NCBI GenBank assembly: GCA_964442335.1
Contig: CAYTZI010000032.1
Coordinates: forward strand, 1-17,141
DNA length: 17,141 bases
Direction of reading: 5' to 3'
Source: JBFYTX01 sp964442335
GTDB taxonomy: Bacteria > Chloroflexota > Dehalococcoidia > Dehalococcoidales > RBG-16-60-22
The position numbers and the translations under genes are program-made. Position 1 is the stretch's first letter. Each line of letters starts with the position of its first letter. Positions 15,257 through 17,141 of the stretch are shown here, piece after piece. The notes beneath the pieces were generated by a model. It did no database searches. It saw nothing but the letters and a program-made list of their open reading frames with translations, and was not told where the DNA came from.

Positions 15257-15949
15257 GTGACCATTGAAAAGGGACGCAAACACTTGCCGCCTTACGTTTC
15301 TTACCGCACTTTCCGCAACTTCATCGACCGCCTGCAGCAGCGCCTGCCTTCGCGCATCGACCGCTCTTACTGGGGCGATATACTCTCCGGCAGCACCGGC
15401 ACGCAGCTCATGGCCGCACTGCGCTTCCTGGAGCTCATCGACGTTAATGGCAAGCCCACCGAGCAGCTCAAGCCGCTGGTGATGGCCAGGGGCGAGCCCC
15501 GCACCCAGCTCCTCCAGGAGGTCGCTTCGCAGGCGTACAGCTTCGTCCTTGACAGCTCTATAGATATAGAAAGCGCCACCTACGCCCAGCTTGAGGAAGT
15601 ATTCCATAACGCTTTTCAGCTGTCCGGCGACGTCAGCCGCAAGTGTGTGAAGTTCTTTATCGCCCTCTCCAACGATGCCGGCATGCCCATATCGCCTTTT
15701 ATCACCAAACGCACCCGTTCCTCGCATTCCGGTAGCGGGGTGAAATCGGCAATGAAAAAAGCCGCCGGGAGGACAAAGCGGAACGGCCTGATGCCACAAC
15801 GGGTGGATGAAATTCCGGATAATAATTTATGGAACGATAAGCTTCTTGATAAATTTCCGAGCTTCGACCCGTCCTGGAGCGACGATCTCAAGATGAAATG
15901 GTTCGCCGCGTTCGACGAGTTGCTCAAGAGGGGCGCTGCGGGGGGTTAA
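15257..15949 (+). CDS. DUF5343 family protein
   Basis: The only plus-strand gene, 230 residues, starting at GTG. The first 150 residues fit DUF5343: LPPYVSYRTFRNFIDRL (10-26), SGSTGTQLMAALRFLELID (43-61), then NGKPTEQLKPL. This arrangement of short helices ending in a 'fLgliD..G.pT' turn recalls a winged-helix-like fold. A basic, Ser/Gly-rich linker (about 150-175) joins a C-terminal helical segment with FPSFDPSWSDDLKMKWFAAFDELL. No enzyme motif is seen and the family has no established function that I can state. It has its own promoter and ends 10 bases from the end of the converging DUF502 gene, so the two transcripts must overlap or stop very sharply. Confidence 0.85.
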   Translation: MTIEKGRKHLPPYVSYRTFRNFIDRLQQRLPSRIDRSYWGDILSGSTGTQLMAALRFLELIDVNGKPTEQLKPLVMARGEPRTQLLQEVASQAYSFVLDSSIDIESATYAQLEEVFHNAFQLSGDVSRKCVKFFIALSNDAGMPISPFITKRTRSSHSGSGVKSAMKKAAGRTKRNGLMPQRVDEIPDNNLWNDKLLDKFPSFDPSWSDDLKMKWFAAFDELLKRGAAGG

Positions 15950-15959
15950 AGGACAGTTT

Positions 15960-16595
15960 TTACGGTAGCCGCGAACTGAGCTTGTTGTGCAGGCCCTGCG
16001 GTATGGTCATCCCGCCTGAAACGATCATTTTGATCGCTTCTTCCACGGTTATCTGCGTCCTGATGACCTCATGTTCTTTCAGGATCTGGAAAAAGCCCGA
16101 CCAGGGTGTGGGTGAAGTGGGAATCAGAACGTTTACGAATTTCTCGCCGCTATCGTTGGTCACCTCTTTGGTAACGAAACCCACCGTCCACATCTCCCGA
16201 CGGGGAAATTCCACGAGCACCACCCGCAAGAAGCTGGCTTTATCGGTAACCGCCAGGCCCTGCATTATCTGGCGTATGCCGTTATAGAGCCCGCGCAGCA
16301 CAGGGACCTTCATCAGTACCGAGTTGCCGAAGGCCATTAACTTTTTGCCAATGAAGTTCCTCGCCAGCACTCCAGCGATGTAAATCAGAATTATCGTGAC
16401 TCCGAACCCGACCCCCGGGATTCTTTCCCCGGCGATAAGTGCAATTAAAGGCTGCAGGATATCGTCGATGGTGGTGAAAACCCAGATAAGTATCAAAATA
16501 CTGGCGCTGATGGGGACGACGACCAGTAGTCCCGTGACGAACTGCGCTCTGATTCTCTTTCCCCACCCCGTTTTTACGGTTTTTTCCTCGTCCAT
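15960..16595 (-). CDS. DUF502 family membrane protein
   Basis: A 211-residue protein of the DUF502 family. Two membrane helices lie near the N-terminus, about 19-41 (FVTGLLVVVPISASILILIW) and about 61-80. A soluble C-terminal domain follows with the family motif IPTSPTPWSGF (158-168). The N-terminus is charged (MDEEKTVKTGWGKRIRAQ) and lacks a cleavable signal. AGGAG seven bases before the ATG lies at the very end of the TerC gene, whose stop is four bases away, so the two are translationally coupled. The biochemical role of the family is not established to my knowledge. Confidence 0.9.
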   Translation of the reverse strand: MDEEKTVKTGWGKRIRAQFVTGLLVVVPISASILILIWVFTTIDDILQPLIALIAGERIPGVGFGVTIILIYIAGVLARNFIGKKLMAFGNSVLMKVPVLRGLYNGIRQIMQGLAVTDKASFLRVVLVEFPRREMWTVGFVTKEVTNDSGEKFVNVLIPTSPTPWSGFFQILKEHEVIRTQITVEEAIKMIVSGGMTIPQGLHNKLSSRLP

Positions 16596-16599
16596 TTCA

Positions 16600-17141
16600 C
16601 TACTCCTGTTTTTCCAACGTTGCGGAAATTTTTTCGCGGAGAAGAGATGCCACCGCCGATATCACCAGTATGCCCAGCACCACCGCGAGGGATATACTCA
16701 CGTGGATATCAAAGATGTCCGACGTAATCATTTTGAGTCCCAGGAAGGCGAGAATCGCGGCCAGGCCGTAGTTGAGGTAGTAAAACCTCTGTATCACGCC
16801 GGACAGCGCGAAGAACAGCGCGCGCAGGCCCATCACGGCGAGTATGTTTGACGTATAGACGATAAACGAGTCCTGAGATATCGAAAGCACCGCGGGCACG
16901 GAGTCCACCGCGAAGGCGATGTCCGTGGTCTCGATGACCACCAGCACCATGAGGAGCGGCGTCGCCAGGAGGTGTCCCCTGCCCTTCATGAAGAAATGGT
17001 TGCCGTGGTACCTTTTTGTGAGGGGCACGAACCGGCGGAAAAGCCTGAGAACGGGATTTTTTTCCGGCTTGATTTCTTCCTCTTCCTTGAAAGCCAGTCT
17101 GAAGGCGGTATAAACAAGGAAAGCCCCGAAGATATAGATTA
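16600..17141 (-). CDS. TerC family integral membrane protein (5' end beyond window)
   Basis: The C-terminal 179 residues of a TerC/Alx-type membrane protein; the frame stays open to the window edge, so the GTG at 17028 is not taken as a start. From the edge it reads IYIFGAFLVYTAFRLAFK, then an acidic EEEEIKPEKNPVLRLFRR loop. The core signature VIETTDIAFAVDSVPAVL follows, with acidic residues inside the membrane, and then VYTSNILAVMGLRALFFAL. Several further membrane helices follow. TerC proteins were named from tellurite resistance, and some members (Alx, and the Bacillus homologues) are linked to manganese export. Substrate here is unknown. Coupled to the downstream DUF502 gene by a four-base gap. 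Confidence 0.93.
   Translation of the reverse strand, partial: IYIFGAFLVYTAFRLAFKEEEEIKPEKNPVLRLFRRFVPLTKRYHGNHFFMKGRGHLLATPLLMVLVVIETTDIAFAVDSVPAVLSISQDSFIVYTSNILAVMGLRALFFALSGVIQRFYYLNYGLAAILAFLGLKMITSDIFDIHVSISLAVVLGILVISAVASLLREKISATLEKQE

Noticed and set aside
14810..15799. 329-codon minus-strand frame opposite the DUF5343 gene and the promoter region
   Set aside because: It covers the divergent promoter, overlaps two supported genes, and has low-complexity charged stretches without family resemblance.
1..17141. Mobile elements, CRISPR arrays, tRNA or rRNA genes
   Set aside because: No transposase, terminal repeats, regular spaced repeats or tRNA-like cloverleaf were seen on either strand.

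Overview
The window looks like a bacterial chromosome segment of moderately high GC, with short gaps and strong GGAGG-type ribosome binding sites. Gene content (ftsA-ftsZ outside a mur/mra cluster, a DUF5343 protein, DUF502 and TerC membrane proteins) reminds me of Chloroflexota, possibly Dehalococcoidia. I hold that assignment at low to moderate confidence because no rRNA or lineage marker was aligned. Every gene is on the minus strand except one DUF5343 gene, so the window reads best from right to left.

Right end (17141-15960): a TerC-family membrane protein, cut by the window edge, is translationally coupled to a DUF502 membrane protein. Next (15949-15257, plus strand) is a lone DUF5343 gene with a near-consensus promoter and a very short leader. 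Its upstream region also carries a weaker divergent minus-strand promoter that could serve the long leftward gene series.

Middle (15039-11279): an unknown 70-residue protein, ftsA, ftsZ, a putative winged-helix protein of 115 residues whose gene contains a perfect 26-base interrupted palindrome, an unknown 108-residue protein, a 40-residue very basic protein, and a cold-shock-domain protein whose ribosome binding site lies in a small GC-rich hairpin. No ftsQ or mur genes are present.

Left (11238-1): an NAD-dependent sugar epimerase, then a compact natural-product locus. It holds an Sfp-type phosphopantetheinyl transferase, a one-module NRPS (condensation, adenylation with a serine-like specificity code, carrier), a one-module type I PKS (KS, malonyl-type AT, ACP, thioesterase-like domain), a TylF-type methyltransferase and a polysaccharide-deacetylase-like protein. 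The start of one more gene runs off the left edge. Domain order predicts acyl-seryl-malonyl chemistry with the beta-keto group retained. The transferase would activate both carrier domains, and the methyltransferase and deacetylase are candidate tailoring enzymes. The epimerase and deacetylase hint at a sugar-containing partner or product.

The strongest oddities are the PKS thioesterase-like domain, whose triad positions read Cys, Glu and Pro instead of Ser, Asp and His, and the deacetylase, whose Asp-x-Asp motif sits at the C-terminus as if circularly permuted. No tRNA, rRNA, CRISPR array, insertion sequence or convincing intrinsic terminator was found, and no gene-free stretch exceeds 300 bases (the longest is 15040-15256).
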